Made by a program: the position numbers and the translations under genes. The notes beneath the pieces are model-generated. The model made no database searches, was not told the origin of the DNA, and worked only from the letters and a program-made list of their open reading frames with translations. From Rugamonas aquatica (GTDB lineage Bacteria; Pseudomonadota; Gammaproteobacteria; Burkholderiales; Burkholderiaceae_D), in the NCBI RefSeq assembly GCF_009380215.1, contig NZ_WHUG01000002.1, forward strand, positions 310,001 to 374,000: a DNA stretch of 64,000 bases, in the 5' to 3' direction. Numbering within the stretch: the stretch's first letter is position 1; each line of letters opens with the position of its first letter. Positions 13,330-21,223 of this stretch are shown piece after piece.

Positions 13330-13785
13330 TCAGCGCGCCAGCGGCTTCTGCATGAAGACGCTGAGCGGATCTTCCGGGTAGTCGCCGTAGGGTCCGCAGC
13401 GCTGGAAACCGTGGCGCTCGTACAGGCCCAGCGCTTCCGGCTGGGCGGGGCCGCTTTCCAGCGTCAGCTGCGGACAGCCGTGTTCACGTGCAGCCCCTTC
13501 CAGCAAGTCCAGTAGTCCGCGCGCCAGGCCTAGCCCGCGCGCGGCCGGCTGCACATACATGCGCTTGATCTCGCCGTATTCCGGCGTCAGCACCACGGCG
13601 GCGCAGCCGACGACGGCGCCACCATCGTCGCGCGCGACCGCGAAGCGCACGTGCGGCTGCGTCAGCGACGGCAAATCCAGCGCGTACACGGATTCCGGCG
13701 GGTACAGGCTCAGCTGGTAGGCGTCGAGGTCGGCGATGAGGGCGATGACTTCGGGCTGGTCGGGGGATTCGAAAGCGATCTGCAT
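13330..13785 (-). CDS. GNAT-family N-acetyltransferase
   Basis: A 151-residue single-domain GNAT protein. The acetyl-CoA pyrophosphate-binding loop is the R/Q-x-x-G-x-G/A-type segment in QPAARGLGLARGLLDLL. It is preceded by the beta4 strand GEIKRMYVQP and followed by LTLESGPAQPEALGLYERHG, typical of the PhnO/ElaA-like branch. The substrate cannot be told from sequence. It converges on the preceding hydrolase gene with no gap. It is divergent from the XRE regulator, sharing an intergenic region of about 50 bases, so that regulator may control it. Confidence 0.88.
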   Translation of the reverse strand: MQIAFESPDQPEVIALIADLDAYQLSLYPPESVYALDLPSLTQPHVRFAVARDDGGAVVGCAAVVLTPEYGEIKRMYVQPAARGLGLARGLLDLLEGAAREHGCPQLTLESGPAQPEALGLYERHGFQRCGPYGDYPEDPLSVFMQKPLAR

Positions 13786-13800
13786 GGCGGCGATGGACAG

Positions 13801-13841
13801 TTTAGTGGATGAGAAAATCCAGTATAATGGATTCCATGGAT
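13801..13841 (+). promoter_or_regulatory. Promoter with TGGAT operator half-sites, leaderless start for the XRE regulator
   Basis: A perfect -10 TATAAT (13823-13828) with a weak TTTAGT -35 (13801-13806) places transcription start at about the ATG at 13836. Half-sites TGGAT (13806, 13828, 13837) and ATCCA (13817) surround it, forming TGGAT...ATCCA and ATCCA...TGGAT inverted repeats. This suggests autoregulation and shared control of the divergent acetyltransferase. Confidence 0.6.
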
Positions 13842-14411
13842 ATCAACAAATTAATTGCCAGCCGCCTGCTGGCCTTGCGCGAGCGCCGTGGGCTGTCGCT
13901 GACCGCGCTGTCCGAGCGCAGCGGCGTGAGCCGCTCCAACATTTCGCTGATCGAGCGCGGCGAAAGCAGCGCCACCGCCACCGTGCTCGACAAGCTGGCC
14001 GGCGCGCTGGGCGTCACCCTGGCCTCGCTGTTCGAAGCGGGGCAGGGCCAGCCGGCCCCGCCGTCGCCGCTGCAGCGCGCCGCCGACCAGCCGGTGTGGA
14101 CCGATCCCGCCTCCGGCTACGTGCGGCGCCAGCTGTCGCCGGCCGTGCGCACGCCGCTGCAGCTGGTGGAAGTGGTGTTCCCGCCAGGCCAGCGGGTGAC
14201 CTACGAGCAGGTCGTGCGCGAGGCCGACATCCACCAGCAGATCTGGCTGCTGGATGGCGTGATGGACGTCAGCGCCGGCGACCAGCAGTGGCGGCTGGAG
14301 GCGGGCGACTGCCTGGCCATCCGCGAAGACCAGCACATCAGCTACGCCAATCCCGGCAAGACGCCGGCGCGCTACCTGGTCGGGCTGGTGACGCTGCCAT
14401 TTGCGATATAA
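13836..14411 (+). CDS. XRE-family regulator with C-terminal cupin domain
   Basis: A transcription factor of 191 residues. The N-terminal helix-turn-helix spans about residues 8-62 (LRERRGLSLTALSERSGVSR, then NISLIERGE). A RmlC-type cupin follows (about 105-185, including the EAGDCLAIREDQHISYANPG segment) and probably binds a small ligand. This is the PuuR/HipB-like HTH-cupin class. No Shine-Dalgarno precedes ATG 13836, and the -10 sits just upstream, so translation is probably leaderless. An alternative ATG at 13827 lies inside the -10 element and is unlikely to be transcribed. It is divergent from the acetyltransferase and immediately followed by dusA. Confidence 0.88.
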   Translation: MDINKLIASRLLALRERRGLSLTALSERSGVSRSNISLIERGESSATATVLDKLAGALGVTLASLFEAGQGQPAPPSPLQRAADQPVWTDPASGYVRRQLSPAVRTPLQLVEVVFPPGQRVTYEQVVREADIHQQIWLLDGVMDVSAGDQQWRLEAGDCLAIREDQHISYANPGKTPARYLVGLVTLPFAI

Positions 14412-14412
14412 T
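14407..14412 (+). promoter_or_regulatory. Candidate -10 for dusA
   Basis: TATAAT overlaps the stop codon of the XRE-cupin gene, 34 bases before the dusA ATG. No good -35 is visible at 16-18 bases, so this is tentative. Confidence 0.4.
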
Positions 14413-14445
14413 GTCGACCCCCAAGCGATTCCCATAGTTGCCGCC

Positions 14446-15471
14446 ATGACCATCATCACTTTGCCGACCACCGACAACGCGCCCGTGAAAGCGAGCCGCC
14501 GCCTGTCCGTCGCGCCGATGATGGACTGGACCGACCGCCATTGCCGCGTGTTCCACCGCCACATCAGCCAGCACACCTGGCTGTACACGGAGATGGTCAC
14601 CACTGGCGCGCTGGTCTACGGCGACGTCGAACGCCACCTGCGCTTCAACGATGAAGAGCATCCGGTGGCGCTGCAACTGGGCGGCAGCGATCCTGCCGAT
14701 CTCGCCACCAGCGCCAGGCTGGGCGAGAAGTGGGGCTACGATGAAATCAACCTCAACTGCGGTTGCCCGTCGGAACGCGTGCAGAAGGGCGCTTTCGGCG
14801 CCTGCCTGATGGCCGAGCCCCAGCTGGTGGCCGACTGCGTCAAAGCCATGCGCGACGCCGTCAGCATCGACGTCACCGTCAAGCACCGCGTCGGCATCGA
14901 CCAGGCCGAGAGCTACGATTTCGTGCGCGACTTCGTCGGCACCGTGGCAGAGGCCGGCTGCACGACCTTCATCGTCCATGCCCGCAACGCCATCCTCAAG
15001 GGCCTGTCGCCGAAGGAAAACCGCGAAATCCCGCCGCTCAAGTACGAGTTCGCCTACCAGCTCAAGCGCGACTTCCCTGACTTCGAAATCATTATCAACG
15101 GCGGCATCAAGACTGAAGCCGAGATCGATGAGCACCTGAAGCACCTGGACGGCGTCATGCTGGGCCGCGAGGCCTACCACAATCCCTTCGTGATGGCCGG
15201 TTTCGACCAGCGCTACTACGGCGATACGCGCGCGCCCAAGAGCCGCGAAGAAGTGATCGAAGCGATGATCCCCTACATTCAAGCCCAGCTGGCCCAGCAC
15301 GGCGCCCACGGCTTGAAACTCAACACCATCACCCGCCACATGTTGGGCCTGATGACGGGCCTGCCGGGTGCCCGCGCATTCCGTCAGGTTCTGTCCGACT
15401 CCAAAAAACTCGCCCTCGGCGATGCCCACCTGCTGCGCGAAGCCGCTGCCCGCCTACGTATTGCTGCGTAG
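14446..15471 (+). CDS. dusA: tRNA-dihydrouridine synthase DusA
   Basis: A flavoenzyme that reduces uridines 20/20a in the tRNA D-loop using NADPH and FMN. The 341 residues begin the TIM barrel at RRLSVAPMMDWTDRHCR. The catalytic Cys is C107 in NLNCGCPSERVQKGAFGACL. The FMN phosphate site is INGGIKTEAE and the later VMLGREAYHNP. The long subfamily-specific insert and ITRHMLGL match DusA rather than DusB/C. ATG 14446 was preferred; an ATG in frame at 14401 would overlap the previous gene. Confidence 0.95.
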   Translation: MTIITLPTTDNAPVKASRRLSVAPMMDWTDRHCRVFHRHISQHTWLYTEMVTTGALVYGDVERHLRFNDEEHPVALQLGGSDPADLATSARLGEKWGYDEINLNCGCPSERVQKGAFGACLMAEPQLVADCVKAMRDAVSIDVTVKHRVGIDQAESYDFVRDFVGTVAEAGCTTFIVHARNAILKGLSPKENREIPPLKYEFAYQLKRDFPDFEIIINGGIKTEAEIDEHLKHLDGVMLGREAYHNPFVMAGFDQRYYGDTRAPKSREEVIEAMIPYIQAQLAQHGAHGLKLNTITRHMLGLMTGLPGARAFRQVLSDSKKLALGDAHLLREAAARLRIAA

Positions 15472-15817
15472 CTCAGAGCACAATCTGACGTTTCTGGCAA
15501 ACAATATATTGGACTGTTGGTATTTCCACGCAGAAAGTTCGTTTGCGTATTTTTTAGGCGGGTTTTGCTTGCTTTGAGGCAAAATTTGCATCTATAATTC
15601 CTGAATATACACACATATCCACCTTGTATTGACGTTTGTATATTGCGGTAAAACTACATGCAAGCAGCCGGTGGAGCCGCAAGTTTTGCATTCGCAGTCA
15701 TTGTTTGCTACTGTCACAGATATTACCTAGCAGCAAGGGCCGGGTGGATTGTGTCGTGCACAAGACGAGACTATCCAGGGCACTCTTATCAACTGTGTCA
15801 CTTAAGAAGAAGACGAA
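15472..15817 (+). promoter_or_regulatory. AT-rich 346-base regulatory gap before the chemoreceptor
   Basis: No gene is evident here. The region is clearly more AT-rich than its surroundings. The best promoter is TTGCTT (15569-15574), 18 bases, TATAAT (15593-15598), giving a 5' untranslated region of over 200 bases. A TAAA...GCCG pair near 15648-15670 partly resembles a flagellar sigma-28 site but its -10 is poor. AAGAAGAAG lies just before the receptor ATG. No terminator was seen after dusA. Confidence 0.55.
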
Positions 15818-17566
15818 ATGAATTTAGCAAAAATGAAAGTCGGAACGCGCCTGGGCCTCGGATTCGCCCTGGTACTGTTATTCCTGGTAGCCGTCACGAC
15901 CGTGGGTATCTTCCGCATGGCACAGATTCAGGATCGTCTGGATCACGTGATTACGGTGAACAATGTCGTGTCGCGCCTGGTGGTCGACATGCGCGCCAAC
16001 GTCGGCGATCGCGTCACCTCGCTGCGCATCCTGACCATGATGACCGATGCCGCCGACATGGAACCGGACATGAACCGCATCAAGGAACTGGCTGCCAAGT
16101 ACGCCGATGCACAAAACAAACTGAGCGCACAGTTCGCCAACGAAGCCACTGCGGAAGAAAAAGCGCTGCTGGCAACGGTCAAGGAGCAGGAAGCGATCGC
16201 CATGCCGGCCATCGCCAAGGCGTCCGAACTGTGGCTGGCCAACAAGGCCGAAGAAGCGACCAAAGTCCTGATCAAGGAAATCCGTCCGGCCCAGAAAAAA
16301 TGGATGGCCGCGCTGGATCAACTGGGCGCGCTGGAAGAAAAACTGAACGCGCAAGTGCAGACCGACGCCGCCGCCGGCTTCTCGTCCGCCCGCAGCTTCA
16401 TGATTATCCTGGGCGTGCTGGCCGTGGCGATCTCGGTCGCCGCCGCCTACGTCATCACCCGCGGCCTGCTGAAACAGCTGGGCGGCGAACCTGACTACAC
16501 CGCGTCGATCGCCGGCAGCATCGCCAACGGCGACCTGTCGATCTCGATCGACACCGACGGCAACGACAAGGACAGCCTGCTGTCCGAGATGAAGGAAATG
16601 CGCAACAGCCTGGTCGACATCGTGGGCCAGGTCCGCTCGGGCACCGAAACCATCGGCACCGCCTCGCGTGAAATCGCCGCCGGTAACATCGACCTGTCGT
16701 CGCGTACCGAAATGCAAGCGAGCTCGCTGGAAAAAACCGCTTCGGCGATGGAAGAGCTGACCTCGACCGTGAAACAGAATGCGGACAATGCCCGCGAAGC
16801 CAATCAACTGGCGTCGGCAGCATCGGACGTGGCGATCAAGGGCGGCAAAGTGGTGTCGGAAGTGGTCAACACCATGAGCTCGATCGACGCTTCGGCCAAG
16901 AAGATTGTGGACATCATCGGCGTGATCGATGGCATCGCCTTCCAGACCAACATCCTGGCGCTGAACGCGGCGGTGGAAGCAGCCCGTGCCGGCGAACAAG
17001 GCCGCGGCTTCGCGGTGGTGGCGTCGGAAGTGCGCAACCTGGCCCAGCGTTCCGCTGGCGCCGCCAAAGAAATCAAGATGCTGATCGACGACTCGGTGGA
17101 AAAAGTCGGCGCCGGCACCAAGCTGGTCGGCCAGGCCGGCGTGACGATGGACGAAGTGGTGGCCTCGGTGCGCCGCGTGACCGACATCATGAGCGAGATC
17201 GCCAACGCCAGCCAGGAGCAGAGCGCCGGCATCGAGCAGGTGAACCACTCCATCATCGAGATGGACAGCATGACCCAACAAAATGCCGCGCTGGTGGAAG
17301 AAGCCGCCGCCGCCGCACAAAGCTTGCAGGACCAGGCCGCAGAACTGTCGCGCGTGGTCAGCATCTTCAAACTGGTGGAAGGCGAGGAGCGCGTGTCGGC
17401 TCCGGTGTACCAGCCTGCCGCCGCCAAGGCTCCGGTCAAACCGATCGTGGCCCGTGCTCCTGTCAAGAAACTGGCCTCCGCGCCGGCGCCTGCCGCAGCA
17501 GCCAAACCGAAGAAAGTCGCCTCGGCAGCTAGCGCAGCCGGCAGCGATGAGTGGGAAGAGTTTTAA
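15818..17566 (+). CDS. Methyl-accepting chemotaxis protein
   Basis: An inner-membrane chemoreceptor of 582 residues. TM1 is at about 10-32 and a four-helix-bundle periplasmic domain follows (about 35-185). TM2 is at about 190-213, then HAMP ([20 protein letters not shown]). The signalling hairpin tip is [20 protein letters not shown], just before [20 protein letters not shown]. The Ala/Pro/Lys-rich tail ends DEWEEF, resembling the xWxxF tether that recruits CheR/CheB. The ligand is unknown. It is a single gene without che genes nearby. Confidence 0.95.
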   Translation: MNLAKMKVGTRLGLGFALVLLFLVAVTTVGIFRMAQIQDRLDHVITVNNVVSRLVVDMRANVGDRVTSLRILTMMTDAADMEPDMNRIKELAAKYADAQNKLSAQFANEATAEEKALLATVKEQEAIAMPAIAKASELWLANKAEEATKVLIKEIRPAQKKWMAALDQLGALEEKLNAQVQTDAAAGFSSARSFMIILGVLAVAISVAAAYVITRGLLKQLGGEPDYTASIAGSIANGDLSISIDTDGNDKDSLLSEMKEMRNSLVDIVGQVRSGTETIGTASREIAAGNIDLSSRTEMQASSLEKTASAMEELTSTVKQNADNAREANQLASAASDVAIKGGKVVSEVVNTMSSIDASAKKIVDIIGVIDGIAFQTNILALNAAVEAARAGEQGRGFAVVASEVRNLAQRSAGAAKEIKMLIDDSVEKVGAGTKLVGQAGVTMDEVVASVRRVTDIMSEIANASQEQSAGIEQVNHSIIEMDSMTQQNAALVEEAAAAAQSLQDQAAELSRVVSIFKLVEGEERVSAPVYQPAAAKAPVKPIVARAPVKKLASAPAPAAAAKPKKVASAASAAGSDEWEEF

Positions 17567-17664
17567 AACTTTGCCGCAGTCTGCCGTCGCGCTTTTGCGC
17601 GGCATGTAGGTCCGCTGTGGGATTCGATCAACCAGTTTTTAATAATAAGTTTGGAAATTGCAAA

Positions 17665-18003
17665 ATGAATAAGTTTTCGACCAGTGTATTCGCCGCCGTC
17701 ATCCTGTCCGCCGCTTCGACCGCCTTCGCCGGTGAAGTGCCAGCAACCCTGGATGCCAAGAACTGCAAGGCTGAATACCCTAAAGCATCGCTGCTGAACG
17801 AAGAGCAGGGCGATGTGACCATGTCCTTCCTGGTGGCTGCCGACGGCAACGTCGTCGAGTCCAAGGTCGACAAGTCGAGCGGCTACAAGAATCTGGACAA
17901 GGCTGCGATCAAGGCCTTGAGCGCTTGCAAGTTCAAGCCAGGCACCAAGGATGGCGCAGTTGCCCAGACCTGGACCAAAGTCGACTACAGCTGGAAGCTG
18001 TAA
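17665..18003 (+). CDS. Secreted free-standing TonB C-terminal-domain protein (copy 1)
   Basis: A 112-residue protein with a cleavable signal peptide (MNKFSTSVFAAVILSAASTA, cleavage after AFA). A single TonB_C-like fold follows: KASLLNEEQGDVTMSFLVAA and the DKAAIKALSACKFKPGT block. There is no membrane anchor or Pro-rich spacer, so it cannot transduce energy like TonB. Two Cys (DAKNC and LSAC) could form a disulfide. It is followed 71 bases later by a close paralogue, a tandem duplication. The role is unknown. I placed the start at ATG 17665 because the upstream open frame lies in the chemoreceptor's 3' end. Confidence 0.82.
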   Translation: MNKFSTSVFAAVILSAASTAFAGEVPATLDAKNCKAEYPKASLLNEEQGDVTMSFLVAADGNVVESKVDKSSGYKNLDKAAIKALSACKFKPGTKDGAVAQTWTKVDYSWKL

Positions 18004-18074
18004 TCAGCTAGTGTTAAACGGGGCCGTGCGGCGACGCGCGGCCTGAGTGCCGGATACAAACACTTGGGGAAATC

Positions 18075-18422
18075 ATGTCTACAAATAAGCGTTGGTTGAG
18101 TGTGATCGCAGCAGTGCTCGTTTCGAGCGCACCGGTAGCGTTTGCTGCCGAAGTCCCGGCCAGTTTTGATGCCAAAAACTGCAAGGCGGAATACCCGAAA
18201 GCGTCGTTGATGAACGAAGAGCAGGGTACGGTTTCGATGTCCTTCCTGATCAAGGCCGACGGTACCGTGGCCGATTCCAAGGTCGACAAGAGCAGCGGCT
18301 TCAAGAACCTGGACAAGGCGGCGATCAAGTCCCTGAGCGCTTGCAAGTTCAAGCCGGGCACCAAGGACGGCGCTCCGGCCGAAACCTGGACCAAGGTCGA
18401 TTACGCCTGGAAGCTGGACTGA
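18075..18422 (+). CDS. Secreted free-standing TonB C-terminal-domain protein (copy 2)
   Basis: A 115-residue paralogue of the preceding gene: the same signal-peptide-plus-TonB_C layout, the same two cysteines, and long shared stretches such as DAKNCKAEYPKASL and LSACKFKPGTKDGA. Divergence is mostly in the signal peptide and scattered positions, so the duplication is old enough for some drift but not loss. A strong terminator follows, so the pair probably forms one transcript. Confidence 0.82.
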   Translation: MSTNKRWLSVIAAVLVSSAPVAFAAEVPASFDAKNCKAEYPKASLMNEEQGTVSMSFLIKADGTVADSKVDKSSGFKNLDKAAIKSLSACKFKPGTKDGAPAETWTKVDYAWKLD

Positions 18423-18440
18423 TATTCCCCAAGTCGTCAA

Positions 18441-18469
18441 AAAGGAACCGCGTGCGGTTCCTTTTTTTT
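18441..18469 (+). terminator. Rho-independent terminator after the TonB-domain pair
   Basis: A 10-bp stem AAAGGAACCG-CGTG-CGGTTCCTTT runs into eight T, 19 bases after the stop codon. Confidence 0.95.
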
Positions 18470-18560
18470 CAGCTGTCACAAGCGTTGTAACAAGCTGTAA
18501 TCGGGCTCTCGGGGCGGCGCGCTTCCTTATATAGTACACTTTGAAACTAGGAGGAGTGCC

Positions 18561-18941
18561 ATGAAAACCATCATCGCCGTTGTCGCCGCAGTGGCGGCAC
18601 TGTCCGGCTGTGCCGTCCAGCAGCCCGGCTATTACGCCACCACTACCCGCGTGGTCCAGGATCCGTACCAGTGGCACACCGTCTCGTCCGCGCCGTCGGA
18701 TCGGGACGGCTACACGACCGAGCAAGCGCCGGCGTCGAGCTCGCGCGTGGTCTACACCACGGAACCGGTCTACACCACCACCTACGTCCAGCCTGCGCCC
18801 GTGTACTACGCGCCCGCGCCGGTGTATTACGCACCTGCGCCTGCCTATTACTATCCGCCGGTCAGCATCGGCCTGGACTTCTCGTTCGGCCACTGGTGCT
18901 GCGGCGGCCATTACCGGGGCCGCGGCTACCACCGCCGCTGA
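18561..18941 (+). CDS. Small Tyr/Pro-rich lipoprotein
   Basis: A 126-residue predicted lipoprotein. The signal peptide ends in the lipobox LSGC (Cys17). The mature part is rich in Tyr, Thr, Pro and Ala, with the repeated unit PVYYAPAPVYYAPAPAYYYP, and ends in a Gly/His/Arg-rich tail containing a Cys pair. A strong ribosome site AGGAGGAG precedes the ATG. Similar YXPP-rich lipoproteins are common envelope proteins of unknown role in Burkholderiales. Confidence 0.8.
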   Translation: MKTIIAVVAAVAALSGCAVQQPGYYATTTRVVQDPYQWHTVSSAPSDRDGYTTEQAPASSSRVVYTTEPVYTTTYVQPAPVYYAPAPVYYAPAPAYYYPPVSIGLDFSFGHWCCGGHYRGRGYHRR

Positions 18942-18979
18942 TTCTCGCCTGACGCCCGCCGCCCCCGCGGCGGGCCGCT

Positions 18980-20542
18980 TCACCCCACATACTTGTGCGT
19001 CGCCACCCTGGCGTGGGCCGGCGCCATGCCGGCTTTCTTCTTGAGGTACAGCGTCAGTCCCTCCTTCAGCTTGTCCATGCCGCTCTTCTCGACGAACATG
19101 CCCTTGTTTTGCCGCACCGGATCGAGCACGTAGCGCGATTCCGAAATGAAGCGCGCGCACTCGGTCAGCAGCGGATCGAGGTGCTGACGCTTGTTCTGTT
19201 CCCACTGCGCCATCCAGCCATCCTCGATGATGTTGTTGCACAGGATGTTGAGCACGCTGCTGGTGCTGTTGTTGGCCAGGTAGTAGCAGCCCAGCAGCGG
19301 CGACACCAGGAAGATGTTCGAGCTCAGCGCTTCCATCGACGAGGTGCTCAGGACCAGGTTGACCTTCTTCATTTCCTTGTAGCGCGCACCCATAATCATG
19401 ATCTTCTGGCAGGTGGTGGCGATGGCGCTGGCGGCCGCCGTGGCCGGGCCGGTCACGCCGCCCAGGTCGGCGAACAGGCCGGCCGTCGACACCGCCAGCT
19501 GCGTGGTCTGGATCGCCGCCAGCGCCGCGTGCTCGTTGCGGCTGGTGCGCAGCAGCGCGGCCACGGCGTCGCAGGCGTCGCGCGCGTCGCCCGGCAGCAG
19601 GAAGCCGCGCTGCACCGTGGTCTTGCGCGCCTTGTGCCAGTCCATCGCCGCCGTGCCCCAGTTGCTGGCCGCCTTGGCGCCGGCCTTGACCTGCTGCACC
19701 AGCGGCAGCGCCGAGCTGATGAAGTCGGCCATGAACTCCACGCCCAGTTCGGCCAGGATGACGTGGATGTCGATCGAATCGAACAGCTCGAACAGCAGCC
19801 GCAGCACCTTGTCGAAGCCCGGCACCTTGAGCATGGTCGGGAAGTCGAAGCCGGGGATGTGGATCTTGCTGAAATCGATCTCGCCCAGGTTGATGCTGGG
19901 CAGGTCCAGATTCGGCAGGTTGACGTTGGGCAGGCTGATGTCGGGGATGGCCAGGTGCGGCAGGCTGATGTTCAGGTCGATCTTGAAGAAGTCGGGGAAC
20001 AGGTCGCGGATGCGGGGGAAGGCGATGTCGAAATCGACGTCCAGGATTTTGCTCAGGTCGAACAGCAGCGAAGGGATGTTCAGCTCGGGGAATTTCAGGC
20101 CGATATGGAACACCAGCGCGCGCAGCGAAATATCCGGCAGCAGGTCCTTGAACTTGATCAGGCCCTTCAGGTTCAGCCGCACCGTCGGCAGGCTGAAGCC
20201 GGGAATCGAGCCCAGCCGGATATCGGGGATCAGGTTGATGTCGAAGTTCGGCAGGCCGATGGCGGGGATGCGGAAGTCGACCAGCCCGCGCAGGTCGATG
20301 CCCTTGAACAGGTCGATGTTCAGCTGCGGCACGCTGAAGTGCGGCACCGCCACGCCGGGGATGGCGCCCAGCTTCTTCTTGCAATCCTTGGCGTCCTTGG
20401 CCAGCGTCTTGGCGTCCTCCACCCGGCTCTTGGGCCGCAGCTGCGTGCCGTTGAACATGGCTTGCAAGGATTCCCTGCGCTCACGCTTGATGTGCATGAA
20501 GGCGGCCTGCAGTGCGATCTCTTCGTTGAACGTGAGTGGCAT
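18980..20542 (-). CDS. Unrecognised repeat protein at the left edge of the T6SS locus
   Basis: A 520-residue protein I do not recognise. Residues 1-60 are charged and helical. Residues about 60-265 are an irregular repeat of short hydrophobic strands separated by Pro and Asp, with units such as IPDISLPNVNLPNLDLPSIN every 5-8 residues, as expected of an elongated beta-rich rod. Residues about 265-480 hold several Ala/Ser/Leu-rich helices hydrophobic enough to insert in or lie on a membrane. The C-terminus is charged. There is no signal peptide. It ends the leftward operon with the two permease-like genes (12-base gap). A T6SS effector or structural accessory is possible but unproven. Confidence 0.75.
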   Translation of the reverse strand: MPLTFNEEIALQAAFMHIKRERRESLQAMFNGTQLRPKSRVEDAKTLAKDAKDCKKKLGAIPGVAVPHFSVPQLNIDLFKGIDLRGLVDFRIPAIGLPNFDINLIPDIRLGSIPGFSLPTVRLNLKGLIKFKDLLPDISLRALVFHIGLKFPELNIPSLLFDLSKILDVDFDIAFPRIRDLFPDFFKIDLNISLPHLAIPDISLPNVNLPNLDLPSINLGEIDFSKIHIPGFDFPTMLKVPGFDKVLRLLFELFDSIDIHVILAELGVEFMADFISSALPLVQQVKAGAKAASNWGTAAMDWHKARKTTVQRGFLLPGDARDACDAVAALLRTSRNEHAALAAIQTTQLAVSTAGLFADLGGVTGPATAAASAIATTCQKIMIMGARYKEMKKVNLVLSTSSMEALSSNIFLVSPLLGCYYLANNSTSSVLNILCNNIIEDGWMAQWEQNKRQHLDPLLTECARFISESRYVLDPVRQNKGMFVEKSGMDKLKEGLTLYLKKKAGMAPAHARVATHKYVG

Positions 20543-20554
20543 GGCGGAAAACTC

Positions 20555-21223
20555 CTATGGATGGGGGCGGGCAGAGTCGGTCAGCTTTTGGGCGATGCGG
20601 GCCATGAAGGCCGAAGTCTTGAACTTGCCGATCAGCGCCGTGAACACCAGCGAGGTGACGACGAAATACAGGCTGCAATACAGGTAGACCGGCACCATGA
20701 CGCTGGTGCCGGTGGCGGCGATCACCGTGTTGCAGCGGCTGACCAGTTCGCTCACGCCGACCAGCGACGAAGCGCTGGAGGCGATGAAGGAAATCAGGAA
20801 CACATTGATCCAGGTGGGGATGAACAGCAGCGCCGCGCCGATGTCGCCGCGCCGCCACGCGCGGTGCGCCACCACCAGGCTTTCGGAGGTGAACGACAGC
20901 GGCGCCGCCGACAGCCCGATCACCGCCTTGATCCATTGCGGGATGTGCACGGTGGCGCCGCTGCCCGGCAGCACGAACTCGCTGGGCAGCACGAACACCG
21001 CGTAGAAAATCAGCGCCAGCGTCGGCACGCCGCGGAAGAAGGTCGAGATGCGTTCGGCGAGGGCGGCGGTGCGGCCGTGGCGCGTCACGCGCAGCCAGGC
21101 CAGGCCCGCGCCCATCAGCGAGCCCAGTCCCACCGCGCACACGGCGATGAAGACATTCCACAGGAAGCCCTGCAGCAGAAAGGGCGTCCACGTCAGCAGG
21201 AAGCTCAGGGTCTCGTTGTTCAT
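20555..21223 (-). CDS. Orphan HisM/GlnP-type ABC permease
   Basis: An inner-membrane permease of 222 residues with about five TM helices. The family block is recognisable (TFFRGVPTLALIFYAVFVLP), but the coupling loop that normally reads GQxEAAxxLG is RRGDIGAALLFI, so the conserved Glu is lost. Start ATG 21223 overlaps the stop of the upstream SBP-permease fusion by 4 bases. No ABC ATPase lies anywhere in the window. Either an ATPase is supplied from elsewhere or the pair no longer pumps and acts as a receptor. It lies within the T6SS neighbourhood. Confidence 0.85.
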   Translation of the reverse strand: MNNETLSFLLTWTPFLLQGFLWNVFIAVCAVGLGSLMGAGLAWLRVTRHGRTAALAERISTFFRGVPTLALIFYAVFVLPSEFVLPGSGATVHIPQWIKAVIGLSAAPLSFTSESLVVAHRAWRRGDIGAALLFIPTWINVFLISFIASSASSLVGVSELVSRCNTVIAATGTSVMVPVYLYCSLYFVVTSLVFTALIGKFKTSAFMARIAQKLTDSARPHP

